A DNA stretch of 64,000 nucleotides from Anaerotruncus colihominis (lineage in GTDB: Bacteria; Bacillota; Clostridia; Oscillospirales; Ruminococcaceae), in assembly GCF_010206195.1 (NCBI RefSeq), contig NZ_VIQT01000016.1:1-64000 (forward strand), read 5' to 3'. Positions 44,590 through 52,572 of this stretch are shown here, piece after piece; the first letter of the stretch is position 1, and every line of letters begins with the position of its first letter. Under the pieces are notes generated by a model, which ran no database searches, was not told the origin of the DNA, and worked only from the letters and a program-made list of their open reading frames with translations. Position numbers and translations under genes: made by a program.

Positions 44590-44944
44590 ATACTTTATCA
44601 GCAGCGCCGCCCTGTATCCTATGTCTATAAGCAGCGGGCCGGTAATCCGGACCTTTTGGGAAGCACGCAGTTTTTGACAGTGGGAGGACTGGGCAGCGGC
44701 AATGTTCAGCTGCCGATCACAGCGGATTCCCTGCATCCGGCTTATAGCAGATGAAACGCTTGACCCGCTTCTGATCCGGCATGACAGCTTCCCCGAAGAA
44801 CAGGCGGACAAGCCCGCCAATACAGAGCCGGGAAGCGGCCTGAAGAAGCCGCCCTCAAAAGGGGACCCTAACCGCAGGCTGAACGCAGGGGCTTTTGCTG
44901 CATCCTGGGAGGAGTTGACGCAGCCATTTCTGAAAAAGCGTTGA
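44590..44944. pseudogene. Possible decayed gene, identity unknown
   Basis: Overlapping short open frames on both strands (for example 44702-44944 on +, 44566-44820 on -) have no ribosome sites. One + frame reads GNPDLLGSTQFLTVGGLGSGN and stops; the next frame continues with protein-like composition rich in Pro, Glu and Lys up to FLKKR. This looks like a frameshifted remnant rather than an intact gene. The gap 44407-45361 holds otherwise only promoters, the terminator above and the structured leader below. Confidence 0.25.
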
Positions 44945-45059
44945 CGTAAATACGCTGGCGTTTTTTGGCGCAGCGGTGGTCTATAGGCAGGGAAGGCGCT
45001 GTTGATTCCGCCTTGCGTGGCTGGGATTTTATAAAATTCACCAACCGGATAAAATCCTG

Positions 45060-45087
45060 TTGATATTTATTTAAAATATGATATAAT
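45060..45087 (+). promoter_or_regulatory. Promoter upstream of the DUF4352-type lipoprotein gene
   Basis: TTGATA (45060-45065) and TATAAT (45082-45087) with 16-base spacing. It is 275 bases from the start codon, so the mRNA would carry a long structured leader. Confidence 0.6.
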
Positions 45088-45187
45088 AACCGCAGAGCGG
45101 TTATTATATATACCCAATGGAATGCCGCGTAAGCGGCATTCACCTTTTGGTGGGCGATGATACTATGCCGCTTTGCGGACATGGTAT
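45081..45187 (+). other. Structured multi-hairpin leader of the lipoprotein gene
   Basis: Perfect hairpins: 45081-45109 (13-bp stem, AGA loop), 45121-45140 (8 bp, GTAA loop), 45141-45152 (CACC/GGTG) and 45160-45187 (imperfect, TTT loop). The TATAATAACCGCAGAG start and the TGCCGCTTTGCGG core recur in the rpiR leader. Confidence 0.55.
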
Positions 45188-45361
45188 TATTAAAAAACAA
45201 TATGCATACGCGTTTTAAAAACCGAATTTGAAGTTTGGTAAACAAAACCTGTTTATTGCGTGTATGCAAAAAAATGAGGGCGCGCAGGCGCGGACGCGGG
45301 CAACATGGGAAAAGACGTTTTGACAGCACGCGAAGCGGCCCGGAAAATGAGGAGAATTGAG

Positions 45362-45919
45362 ATGAAAAAACTGGCGGTATTGCTGCTGGCGGCCTGTGTG
45401 GCGTTGGGCGGCGCAGGATGCAAAAACAGTGTTTCGGATACGGTTTCCGGATTGGTTGAGGATGCTGGCACGGCGCTACAGGCTGAGGGGCGCGAATATG
45501 GGCAGACCTATACCTTTGAAGCGGGCGACCTGGTGGAGACGGCGTTTTTTAACTTCCAGATAAACGAGGTTTCAACCGCGGCTGAGATTGAAGGATATGT
45601 GCCTGAGGACGAAACGAATCAATTTTTGGTCGTCAACATTACGATTAAAAATACCTTTGAAGACGATTCGAGCATCCCCATGTTCGACACCGATTTCCAG
45701 CTCACCTGGGCGGATTTGGGCGACACGGGCATTTATCCTGATACGCAATTCGCTGAGGGTCAGCTTCCCGAGGAGTATCAGTTGTTAAAAGGCGACAGCC
45801 GCACTGGAAATTTAATTTTTATTGTCCCAAACGATGTCACGGAATTTAAGCTCCAATATCTGGAGGTCTGGAGCGATGATTTTGAGGGGAATACATATTT
45901 TGTAAATCTAAAGCTCTAA
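45362..45919 (+). CDS. Putative lipoprotein with a DUF4352-like domain
   Basis: 185 residues. Signal peptide with KKLAVLLLAACVALGGAGC; C20 is the probable lipidation site. The rest is an Ig-like beta domain: FNFQINEVSTA, NQFLVVNITIKNTFEDDSSIPMF and TGNLIFIVPNDVTEFKLQY follow the DUF4352 pattern (FLVVxVxxxN). Such proteins sit on the outer membrane face; the role is unknown. ATG 45362 after GAGGAGA. Followed by a hairpin terminator. Confidence 0.8.
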   Translation: MKKLAVLLLAACVALGGAGCKNSVSDTVSGLVEDAGTALQAEGREYGQTYTFEAGDLVETAFFNFQINEVSTAAEIEGYVPEDETNQFLVVNITIKNTFEDDSSIPMFDTDFQLTWADLGDTGIYPDTQFAEGQLPEEYQLLKGDSRTGNLIFIVPNDVTEFKLQYLEVWSDDFEGNTYFVNLKL

Positions 45920-45932
45920 AGCCAAACGCACA

Positions 45933-45964
45933 AAACGGCCGTCCATATAATTGGGCGGCCGTTT
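45933..45964 (+). terminator. Terminator of the lipoprotein gene
   Basis: AAACGGCCG.CC and GGGCGGCCGTTT pair around ATATAATT; TTTCTCTG follows. Confidence 0.75.
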
Positions 45965-46030
45965 CTCTGTTCGTGCCGGCATGGCCGGAGGGCCATGCCA
46001 CTAAGTAGAGGAAAGGAAAAGAGGAGAGAT

Positions 46031-46138
46031 ATGAAAAAGAAATATATAAATCCCTTATGGGAAGGGCTGGTTGATTTGCCGGAATCGGGCCGGTGTTCCG
46101 TCCACCCGCGCCGGCTTTGCTGTTTGGTATGCTCATAG
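46031..46138 (+). CDS. Possible 35-residue peptide gene
   Basis: ATG 46031 follows a strong purine-rich site (GAGGAGAG, 3-7 bases upstream); the frame ends at TAG 46136-46138. The peptide starts MKKKYINPLWEGLVDLPESG and ends with a Cys-rich RRLCCLVCS. It resembles nothing I know. A hairpin with GGCATGGCC (45979-46000) lies upstream. It may be a true small peptide or the N terminus of a lost gene. Confidence 0.3.
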   Translation: MKKKYINPLWEGLVDLPESGRCSVHPRRLCCLVCS

Positions 46139-46233
46139 TATACAGAGCAATTGTGGATGGAGTTTTAGAATAATCGAAACAATGTGAAAAGAATTTGTGA
46201 ATCAAATTTAAACCGGGCGCAGGACGCTGGATT

Positions 46234-47052
46234 TCAGCATACGGGTATGCGCAGAAAGGCGAGAAGCTGTTGATTGAAGCTGTCCAGCTCGTCGTAAAAT
46301 ACAGCGTGGCCGCTGTTTTCAAATGCGAAAAGCTGCGCGCCCGGAATACATGACTGTTGAACGGTCGCCAGTTCAAATGGAACGACAGCGTCCTGCTTGC
46401 CATGAAAAATGCCAGTGGGCACACAGATCCTGGCCAGATCAGCACGGCAGTCCTCATCGCGCAACGCGCAGGCTGTTTGAATGGTCGCGATGCCGGAGGC
46501 GCCGAGCGACAGCGTGCGCAGCCAATCGACGATGGCGCTGCTTTGCGGGGAGGCGAACAGCATACTGCCGAATTGCTTGCAGAGCTGCGCGCGGTCTGTG
46601 GAAGCCTGCGAAATCCAGGCGTCGACAGCCTCCCGCGTCACACCGTAAGGAAAGCCATCGCATTGCGTGAAACGTGGAGAGGCCGCGCCCAGCAGCACAA
46701 GCCGTTTGACTCCATAGCCATTGTAGCGCCCCATATAGCGCGTCGCGATGCCGCCGCCCATCGAAAATCCGACAAGCGTAAAGCAACGCAGGTTAAGAGC
46801 ACGCACAACAGCATAGATATCGTCTGCCATGCGGTCATAGTTATAGCCGCAGGCTGGCGCGTCCGACGCGCCGAAACCGCGCAGATCCATGCTCACAACA
46901 CGAAATCCGTTGGCGGTTAGAAGCGACTCCTGATATTCAAATATCTGATGTGAGAGCGGCCATCCGTGAATAAGCAGGATTGTTTCGCCACCGCAGGGAT
47001 TCAGATCATAGACCGCGATTTTCACTTGGTCATTTGTGCGGATATAAAACAT
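46234..47052 (-). CDS. Alpha/beta hydrolase
   Basis: 272 residues. Oxyanion segment LLIHGWPLSH, nucleophile elbow GFSMGG, acid in HGKQDAVVPFE and His in ENSGHAVF give the full catalytic triad. The HGWPLSHQIFEYQ start is that of the haloperoxidase/esterase subgroup, though the substrate is open. ATG 47052 is chosen since GGAG lies 6 bases before it; ATG 47064 is possible. Monocistronic. Confidence 0.9.
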   Translation of the reverse strand: MFYIRTNDQVKIAVYDLNPCGGETILLIHGWPLSHQIFEYQESLLTANGFRVVSMDLRGFGASDAPACGYNYDRMADDIYAVVRALNLRCFTLVGFSMGGGIATRYMGRYNGYGVKRLVLLGAASPRFTQCDGFPYGVTREAVDAWISQASTDRAQLCKQFGSMLFASPQSSAIVDWLRTLSLGASGIATIQTACALRDEDCRADLARICVPTGIFHGKQDAVVPFELATVQQSCIPGAQLFAFENSGHAVFYDELDSFNQQLLAFLRIPVC

Positions 47053-47195
47053 GATTGTCTCCATTCTGCTGCTTTACTGGGGGGGGCCCGGGCGATCCAA
47101 AACAGCAAAAGAACGACCGGTAAAAGCTGCTTTATTATATGGGGAAAACATGCTGTCCGTGCACGGGCGCACAGCGGGCGCGCCGCCATGCCAGG

Positions 47196-47246
47196 CAACA
47201 GTATAGGGGCGGGAAGCCATTCAGGCTTCCCGCCCCTATACTGTTG
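47196..47246. repeat. Perfect 23-bp stem hairpin
   Basis: The arms 47196-47218 and 47224-47246 are exact complements (start CAACAGTATAGGGGCGGG) with a 5-base loop. It is longer than a usual terminator, lacks a T-run on either side, and lies between the hydrolase and MATE genes. It may be a small palindromic repeat family member; no second copy was seen in this window. Confidence 0.75.
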
Positions 47247-47302
47247 GATATTGTGAGAACAAATCAAAAAGGCGTGCGATGCGCAATAAAGTCCTGCGGC
47301 GG

Positions 47303-48691
47303 TCACGCGTCTGTTTCTTCAATCCAGCGGTCGAGACGGCGCGATTCGTGGGCGGCAAAACAGAAGACAAGGATTCCCGCGGTGATATCGGCGATCGGAC
47401 CGGCATACAGGATGCCTTCAAGCCCCATGAACAGCGGCAGGATGAGAATCAACGGAATCAGCAGGATCAATTGACGCAGCATTGACAGTGCAGACGCCTT
47501 GAGCGGCTGGCCGGTTGCCTGAAAATAGCTGGTCGTAACGATCTGGAAACCGGAGCAGAAAACACCGAACATAAAGATACGCATACATTTGACCGCAAAA
47601 TCAGTAAAGAGCTGCCCTCCTGAGCCAAACAGGCGCAGCAGAAGCTGCGGCGCGAGAATACAGACAAGCCACCCCGCCGTTGAAACAATCGTGGCCATTG
47701 TAACAGCGATGCGATAGGTCTGCTTAATGCGCCGCGGCTGATTGGCGCCCCGGTTAAAGCCCAGGATCGGCTGTGAGCCGATTCCGATTCCGATGTCAAC
47801 GGCAATGAGTATGGCGCTGACCTTGACGACGATGCCCATTGCACTCAATGCAATATCGCCGCCGGCCGGCGACTGGTTGCCATAATAGACGAGCGAGTTG
47901 TTCATTGTGATTTGCAGGATGGTCGAGGCGAGCTGCGTGATACAGCTTGAAACGCCGAGCGCAACCACAGTTTTACAGATATGGCCAGACGGACGCAGGT
48001 TTACCCGGCGCAGCCGCATCTTGCCGCGGGACAGGAAATACACGGTCAGCACGATGGCCGACAGGATTTGCGAGGTGATGGTTGCGATGGCCGCCCCCTT
48101 GACGCCCCATCCCAAAATGAATATGTAAATTGGATCGAGAACGGTGTTGAGCGCGCATCCGATCACCATGCTGTACATGGACAGGCGGGGATTTCCGTCT
48201 GTACGCGCCATGTTTGAAAGCCCGACGCTGAGCATGTTAAACGGTGCGCCGATCAGGATGATGGAGGCGTAATCACGCGAATACTCCAGGTTCTGAGATG
48301 TCGCACCGAACAAATGCAGGATCGGGTTTAGGAATATCAGCCCGACTGCCGCCAGCAGGACGCCTGCGGCAAGCAGAAGCATAAAGACGCTGCCAAGCGT
48401 CCGCTCGGCCTCCTCCTCGCGCTTTTCGCCGAGCTTGATCGCGGCATAGGCGCTCCCGCCAGCCCCAAGCAGGGTGCTGATGGACAACATGATTGTCACG
48501 ATCGGAAACGATACGGTTGTCGCCGCGTTGCCCAGAAAGCCGACTCCCCGGCCAATAAAAATCTGGTCGACGATGTTGTAAACCGCACTGACCAGCATGG
48601 AGATGACCGCTGGCAGCGCAAACTGTGCCAGCAGCTTCTGTACCGGCTCATAGCCAAGCGGGTTTTGTTGTTTTTCGATGGCTTGTTCCAT
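47303..48691 (-). CDS. MATE-family efflux transporter
   Basis: 462 residues, about 12 helices in two MATE halves: FALPAVISMLVSAVYNIVDQIFIGR at the start and IGIGIGSQPILGFNRGA near residue 280, both family hallmarks. It exports cationic drugs or metabolites with Na+ or H+. ATG 48691 has GAGGA upstream; the longer frame includes the MarR gene end and is not used. It begins 7 bases after the MarR stop, so the MarR protein probably controls it. Confidence 0.94.
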   Translation of the reverse strand: MEQAIEKQQNPLGYEPVQKLLAQFALPAVISMLVSAVYNIVDQIFIGRGVGFLGNAATTVSFPIVTIMLSISTLLGAGGSAYAAIKLGEKREEEAERTLGSVFMLLLAAGVLLAAVGLIFLNPILHLFGATSQNLEYSRDYASIILIGAPFNMLSVGLSNMARTDGNPRLSMYSMVIGCALNTVLDPIYIFILGWGVKGAAIATITSQILSAIVLTVYFLSRGKMRLRRVNLRPSGHICKTVVALGVSSCITQLASTILQITMNNSLVYYGNQSPAGGDIALSAMGIVVKVSAILIAVDIGIGIGSQPILGFNRGANQPRRIKQTYRIAVTMATIVSTAGWLVCILAPQLLLRLFGSGGQLFTDFAVKCMRIFMFGVFCSGFQIVTTSYFQATGQPLKASALSMLRQLILLIPLILILPLFMGLEGILYAGPIADITAGILVFCFAAHESRRLDRWIEETDA

Positions 48692-48698
48692 TGCGTTT

Positions 48699-49196
48699 TT
48701 ATTCCTCTTTTCCTGTTGGATCAACTTGCCTGTGCACGGCGTGCCCATGCTGTGCGCTGTCATTGGAAACATAGCAGTGCGCATTCTGTGACATCGCCAC
48801 CAGGAGCGTTTGGGCAACCTCACACTGTTGTGATGTCATTCCCTGGGTTAGAATATCGTTCCAACGCTGCCGCGCCGCGAGTGTAGCCTCGATCACAGGG
48901 CGGGCCTTTTCTGTTGCGTAAAGGCGCACAACACGCCGGTCGTTTGGATCGCCCACGCGCCGGATATATCCAAGCTCGTCCAATTTCTGAACAGCGCGCG
49001 TCGCGGTGCCGCGGTCAAAATTACCTATCTGCGCCAGTTCCAGCAGGCTGATGCCGGGAAGCTGCGAGATACGAAGCAAAAAGAACTGTTGGCCGCAGCC
49101 GATGCCGTATTCACGCAGGACATCGTCGTAATACGACTGCCCGCAGCGGTAAAGGATTGAGATGTGTTTGCTGAAGGAAATCTGCTCCATTTCCAT
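48699..49196 (-). CDS. MarR-family transcriptional regulator
   Basis: 165 residues. Winged HTH with ISLLELAQIGNFDRGTATRAVQKLDELGYIRRVGDPNDRRVVRLYATEKA (about 50-100), typical MarR. Likely represses its own operon with the MATE pump and is released by a ligand. ATG 49196 has GAGG 7 bases upstream; ATGs at 49202 and 49190 are close alternatives. Confidence 0.92.
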   Translation of the reverse strand: MEMEQISFSKHISILYRCGQSYYDDVLREYGIGCGQQFFLLRISQLPGISLLELAQIGNFDRGTATRAVQKLDELGYIRRVGDPNDRRVVRLYATEKARPVIEATLAARQRWNDILTQGMTSQQCEVAQTLLVAMSQNAHCYVSNDSAQHGHAVHRQVDPTGKEE

Positions 49197-49367
49197 AACC
49201 ATACCTCGCTTTTTGTAAGGGGCATTCCATAATAGAAGATATAAATAGCATAACATATATTGATTGCGCATACAACCATTTTTGGGGGGGATTTGTCCAA
49301 TTTTCTGCATCGAAATTGACAGGCGGCATACTTTTATTTATGATGTAAACAGGCAGGAGGGGTAGCT

Positions 49368-49937
49368 TTGAAGGAATTTGAGAGACGGTATCCGTTGTTT
49401 TCACTCTGCGGGCTGAACTGTGGATTATGCCCCATGCATTTAAACGGCTATTGTCCGGGCTGCGGCGGGGGAAAGGGTAATCAGTCCTGCGCAATCGCAC
49501 GGTGCAGCCTGGGCCGCGGCGGAATCGAGTTTTGCTGCGATTGCATAGAATATCCCTGCGCTCAATATCAGGCGATGACAGAATACGACTCCTTTCTTTC
49601 GCACCGTCATATGGCGCATGACCTTGCGCGGCTCCAACAGATTGGACTCGACGCGTACCGCGCCGAATTGGAGGAAAAAATTAAGATTCTGCATACGCTG
49701 CTTGACGGCTATAACGATGGGCGGCGAAAGACCTTCTTTTGCACAGCCGTCGCATTGCTGGATCTGGATGTTATCCGCGATGTGATGGACCAGCTTACAC
49801 AGCAGGAAAATGATGAAATGGTAGCCAGGGAAAAGGCCGCATGCGCGGCGCGCTTATTTGAGGAAGCGGCAAAGCAGCGCAAAATTGTGCTCAAGCTGTG
49901 TAAAAAGCCGAAGAAAACGGCTGGGGCCGCCAGGTGA
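49368..49937 (+). CDS. DUF3795 cysteine-rich protein
   Basis: 189 residues. N-terminal cysteine cluster CGLNCGLCPMHLNGYCPGCGGG plus CAIARCSL and CCDCIEYPCAQY is the DUF3795 pattern and probably binds zinc or an iron-sulfur cluster. The C-terminal half is helical and basic. TTG at 49368 is the start, with AGGAGGGG 8 bases upstream. Function unknown. Confidence 0.85.
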   Translation: MKEFERRYPLFSLCGLNCGLCPMHLNGYCPGCGGGKGNQSCAIARCSLGRGGIEFCCDCIEYPCAQYQAMTEYDSFLSHRHMAHDLARLQQIGLDAYRAELEEKIKILHTLLDGYNDGRRKTFFCTAVALLDLDVIRDVMDQLTQQENDEMVAREKAACAARLFEEAAKQRKIVLKLCKKPKKTAGAAR

Positions 49938-49949
49938 AAAAACGAAAAC

Positions 49950-49971
49950 GCCCCGGCCGTTTGGCCGGGGC
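49950..49971 (-). terminator. Terminator of the small minus-strand operon
   Basis: A 9-bp stem GCCCCGGCC/GGCCGGGGC with GTTT loop; on the minus strand GTTTTCGTTTTTT follows. Confidence 0.8.
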
Positions 49972-49986
49972 ATATCCGCACCGTAT

Positions 49987-50121
49987 TTATACATCATTGT
50001 GCCTGATCGACTGCTTTTTCGCGTTGTTGTGCTGGTTTTGATTCTCGCGGGTCAGCGGCGTCTGGCCGTTGCATTTTCGGATGCGGACCTCTTTTTTATC
50101 CGGCTGGCTGTCCTTGGGCAT
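49987..50121 (-). CDS. 44-residue hypothetical protein
   Basis: Short gene with a near-ideal ribosome site (AGGAGG, 8 bases before ATG 50121). The product is Lys/Asn/Gln-rich: MPKDSQPDKKEVRIRKCNGQ at the start and a tail QNQHNNAKKQSIRHNDV. It follows the HMA-like gene by 12 bases and precedes a terminator. No family recognised; the basic, amide-rich composition suggests a small nucleic-acid or spore-associated protein (inference). Confidence 0.6.
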   Translation of the reverse strand: MPKDSQPDKKEVRIRKCNGQTPLTRENQNQHNNAKKQSIRHNDV

Positions 50122-50133
50122 TGCGCTCGCCTC

Positions 50134-50373
50134 CTACTGCGTTTGGATGTTGCTGGCGTCGGCCGCGATTTCGTAACCAAGCCTGTTTAGCCGGTGCTCG
50201 ATCCGGTCGTAAGTGACGCCCGAGCTGTCATAATCGACGCTGACAAGGTGGTTTTGCGTGTTGACGCTGACGGACGATACGCCGCGAAGCGTATCAAGCT
50301 TCTGTTTGAGCTCCTTCAGGTCGTGTTTGCCGTCAAGGTTTCTGACAATGAAATAGGCGCTCTCTCGAGACAT
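50134..50373 (-). CDS. HMA-like domain protein lacking the CXXC metal site
   Basis: 79 residues with the heavy-metal-associated beta-alpha-beta-beta-alpha-beta layout: AYFIVRNLDGKHDLKELKQKLDTLRGVSSVSVN, then LVSVDYDSSGVTYDRIEHRLNRLGYEI. Where copper chaperones have GMxCxxC this reads LDGKHD, so it should not bind copper in the usual way. ATG 50373 after AAAGGA. Upstream frames reach further but are not supported. Confidence 0.75.
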   Translation of the reverse strand: MSRESAYFIVRNLDGKHDLKELKQKLDTLRGVSSVSVNTQNHLVSVDYDSSGVTYDRIEHRLNRLGYEIAADASNIQTQ

Positions 50374-50633
50374 GTTCTCATCGTCCTTTTGCCGCTGCGC
50401 GCCGGCGTTATTCGGCCGCCGTCCCCCGTCGTGCGCAGGGTGTGTGCCGGCGGGTCGATCCTTACAGACCGGGCGGCGTGCGCACGGCTTCTTTTGGGCC
50501 GTGCACGCGGGGGAAACGACGCGGTGCGTTTTTTCCCCCGCGATTATGTTGCCCGCGTCCGCTTGTACGATGCGCGCCAATTTTTCGCAGCCGTTGCGGC
50601 GGAAAACGGCGCGGATACTTTCAATTTTTTGTT

Positions 50634-50674
50634 GGAAGCTATTTGAAAAATCAAAATTTCCAAATTTTTCTACT
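50634..50674. repeat. MITE-like element, copy E (short left fragment)
   Basis: AGCTATTTGAAAAATCAAAATTTCC followed by TTTTTCTAC matches the first 40 bases of copy C. It lies in the gap 50374-50728; the GC-rich rest of that gap (50374-50633) contains open frames on + without ribosome sites and nothing I can support. Confidence 0.5.
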
Positions 50675-50689
50675 TTAAAATAAACTCTG

Positions 50690-50720
50690 AAAAACGCGGC
50701 CCAAACCGGGCCGCGTTTTT
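50690..50720. terminator. Terminator downstream of rqcH
   Basis: Perfect 13-bp stem AAAAACGCGGCCC with its complement around AAACC; A-run and T-run ends permit both directions. Confidence 0.85.
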
Positions 50721-50728
50721 AGCGGAAA

Positions 50729-52501
50729 CTACGATTGCCTGTGCTGTTTTTCAAGCAGCCTGTCAGCCAGCGCGGCGTCCGGTTCGACGATCGCAGTCTG
50801 ATACGGCTCGTAGAGCACAAGCCCCGGCCTGCCGGATGGGTGTTTCCACACGTTGCGCACCTGTGTATAGTCGACCGCGACTTTCCCTGATTCCCGCGCC
50901 TTGGAATGATACGCGGCGATAACGGCGGCCTGCTCGAGCGTGCGGTCCGGGACATCCTGTCCCTGCGTCACAATTACGACATGCGAGCCGGGGATTTTCT
51001 GTGTATGCAGCCAGATATCGTTTTTGCGGCTGTCCTTGAGCGTCAGGCGGTCGTTTTGCAGGTTGTTGCGCCCGCATAAAATCGTGAAGCCGTCATCCGA
51101 GACAAAGCGCAGCGGCGCGAGGCGCTCCTCTTTCATGCCGCGCCGCGCCGTGCGCCGCACATAGCCCTGTGCTGCAAGCTCCTCGCGGATGGCGTTCAGC
51201 TCCGATTCGAGCGAGGCGCGCGCCAGCTCGTCAAATACGCTGTCGAGGTAAACCAGTTCGGACTCGCCCTGCTCGATGAGTGCGCGCAGCTTCTTTTCGG
51301 CTGTGTCGGCCTTGCGGTAGCGCGCGTAATACCGCTGCGCGTTCTGGCTCGGCGTGAGCATCGGATCGAGCGGGATTTTTATTTTGGGGCAGCCGTCCTC
51401 ATAGTAATTTTCAACCTCCGCGAAGGGCTGGCCCTTCTCAAGGCTGTAAAGGTTCGCGTTGATCAGATCGCCGTAGATTTTAAGCGTTTCACGCTCCGTC
51501 GATTCAAGCAGCTCCTTGCGCTGCGCCGCCAGCTTGCGCGCGGTGCGCTCGCTCAGATTCGCAAGCAGGCGCAGAAGATCCGCGCCGCGCTGGCGCATCC
51601 GGTCAATGCGGTCGCGCTCGCTGTAAAAGCTGTCAAGCAGCGCGCTGTAGGTGTCAAAATCACGGCTGACGAGCGTATGCCCATACTGGTTGATATCGAT
51701 ATAGGTGAAATCCGACGGCTTGCCGGCGGCGTCAATGAGCATCACCGGATGGACCTCATCGCGATTGAGCTTATCGGAGAGCTGCGAAAGATAAAATTTG
51801 AGCCGCGTTTCCCGCTCGCCGTCAAGCTGAGAAACAGGCGTTTCCCAGTCGCGCGCGGCGTTCCAGGCGATTTCGCGGCAGACAAGCGGGCTCATACCCT
51901 CAAGCGCCGATATCAACGCCTTGTAAAGCGGCTGTTCCGGCGTATTATGCAGCCGGCTTACAATTTCCGAGGGCGCGGCCGTATAGATGTCCAGGCGGCT
52001 GCCGGCCGGCACATGCGTATACGTCATACCGGGCAATACCGGGCGCACCCGCGACATTTCATCGCTCACGCGTTTGACCGCGTCGATGATGCGTCCCTCC
52101 TGGTCGACAAGGATAATGTTGCTGTGCCGGCCCATAATTTCGGCGGACAGCGTCAATACAACGCGGTCGCCAAGCTCGTTTGTCGTTTCAAAGTGGAAAT
52201 GCAGGATGCGGTCAAGCCCCGCCTGCGTGATATCGACGAGCTTTGCGCCCGTCAGATGCTTGCGCATCAGCATACAAAACATCGGCGGCGACTTGGGGTT
52301 GTCCTGCGCCAGCTCGGTGAAATGTACGCGCGGATTTGATGCCGACGCCGACAAAAGAAGCTTGCGGTTTCCGGCGCGCGCGCGCATGGCGATCACGATC
52401 GTTTCACGGGCCGGCTGATAAATCTTGTCAACGCGCCCGCCGGCGACCGCGCCGGCCAGTTCGCGCCGCAGCCGGGTCAAAAATACTCCGTCCAGAGGCA
52501 T
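50729..52501 (-). CDS. rqcH: Rqc2/NEMF homolog RqcH (NFACT protein)
   Basis: 590 residues. NFACT-N domain (1 to about 220, with GGRVDKIYQP and AEIMGRHSNIILVD), helix-hairpin-helix region, a coiled coil (about 290-430) and NFACT-R domain with SDDGFTILCGRNNLQND, WLHTQKIPGSHVVI and the HSKARESGKVAVDYTQVRNVWKHPSGRPG tail. The family binds stalled 50S-peptidyl-tRNA complexes and adds alanine tails for degradation. The usual fibronectin-binding annotation is historical. ATG 52501. Confidence 0.94.
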   Translation of the reverse strand: MPLDGVFLTRLRRELAGAVAGGRVDKIYQPARETIVIAMRARAGNRKLLLSASASNPRVHFTELAQDNPKSPPMFCMLMRKHLTGAKLVDITQAGLDRILHFHFETTNELGDRVVLTLSAEIMGRHSNIILVDQEGRIIDAVKRVSDEMSRVRPVLPGMTYTHVPAGSRLDIYTAAPSEIVSRLHNTPEQPLYKALISALEGMSPLVCREIAWNAARDWETPVSQLDGERETRLKFYLSQLSDKLNRDEVHPVMLIDAAGKPSDFTYIDINQYGHTLVSRDFDTYSALLDSFYSERDRIDRMRQRGADLLRLLANLSERTARKLAAQRKELLESTERETLKIYGDLINANLYSLEKGQPFAEVENYYEDGCPKIKIPLDPMLTPSQNAQRYYARYRKADTAEKKLRALIEQGESELVYLDSVFDELARASLESELNAIREELAAQGYVRRTARRGMKEERLAPLRFVSDDGFTILCGRNNLQNDRLTLKDSRKNDIWLHTQKIPGSHVVIVTQGQDVPDRTLEQAAVIAAYHSKARESGKVAVDYTQVRNVWKHPSGRPGLVLYEPYQTAIVEPDAALADRLLEKQHRQS

Positions 52502-52572
52502 ATACGTTCTCCTAAATGTACGAGGTTTTCGATGAAGGATAAAAACCGGGGCCGTTGACGGCCGCAGACCGC

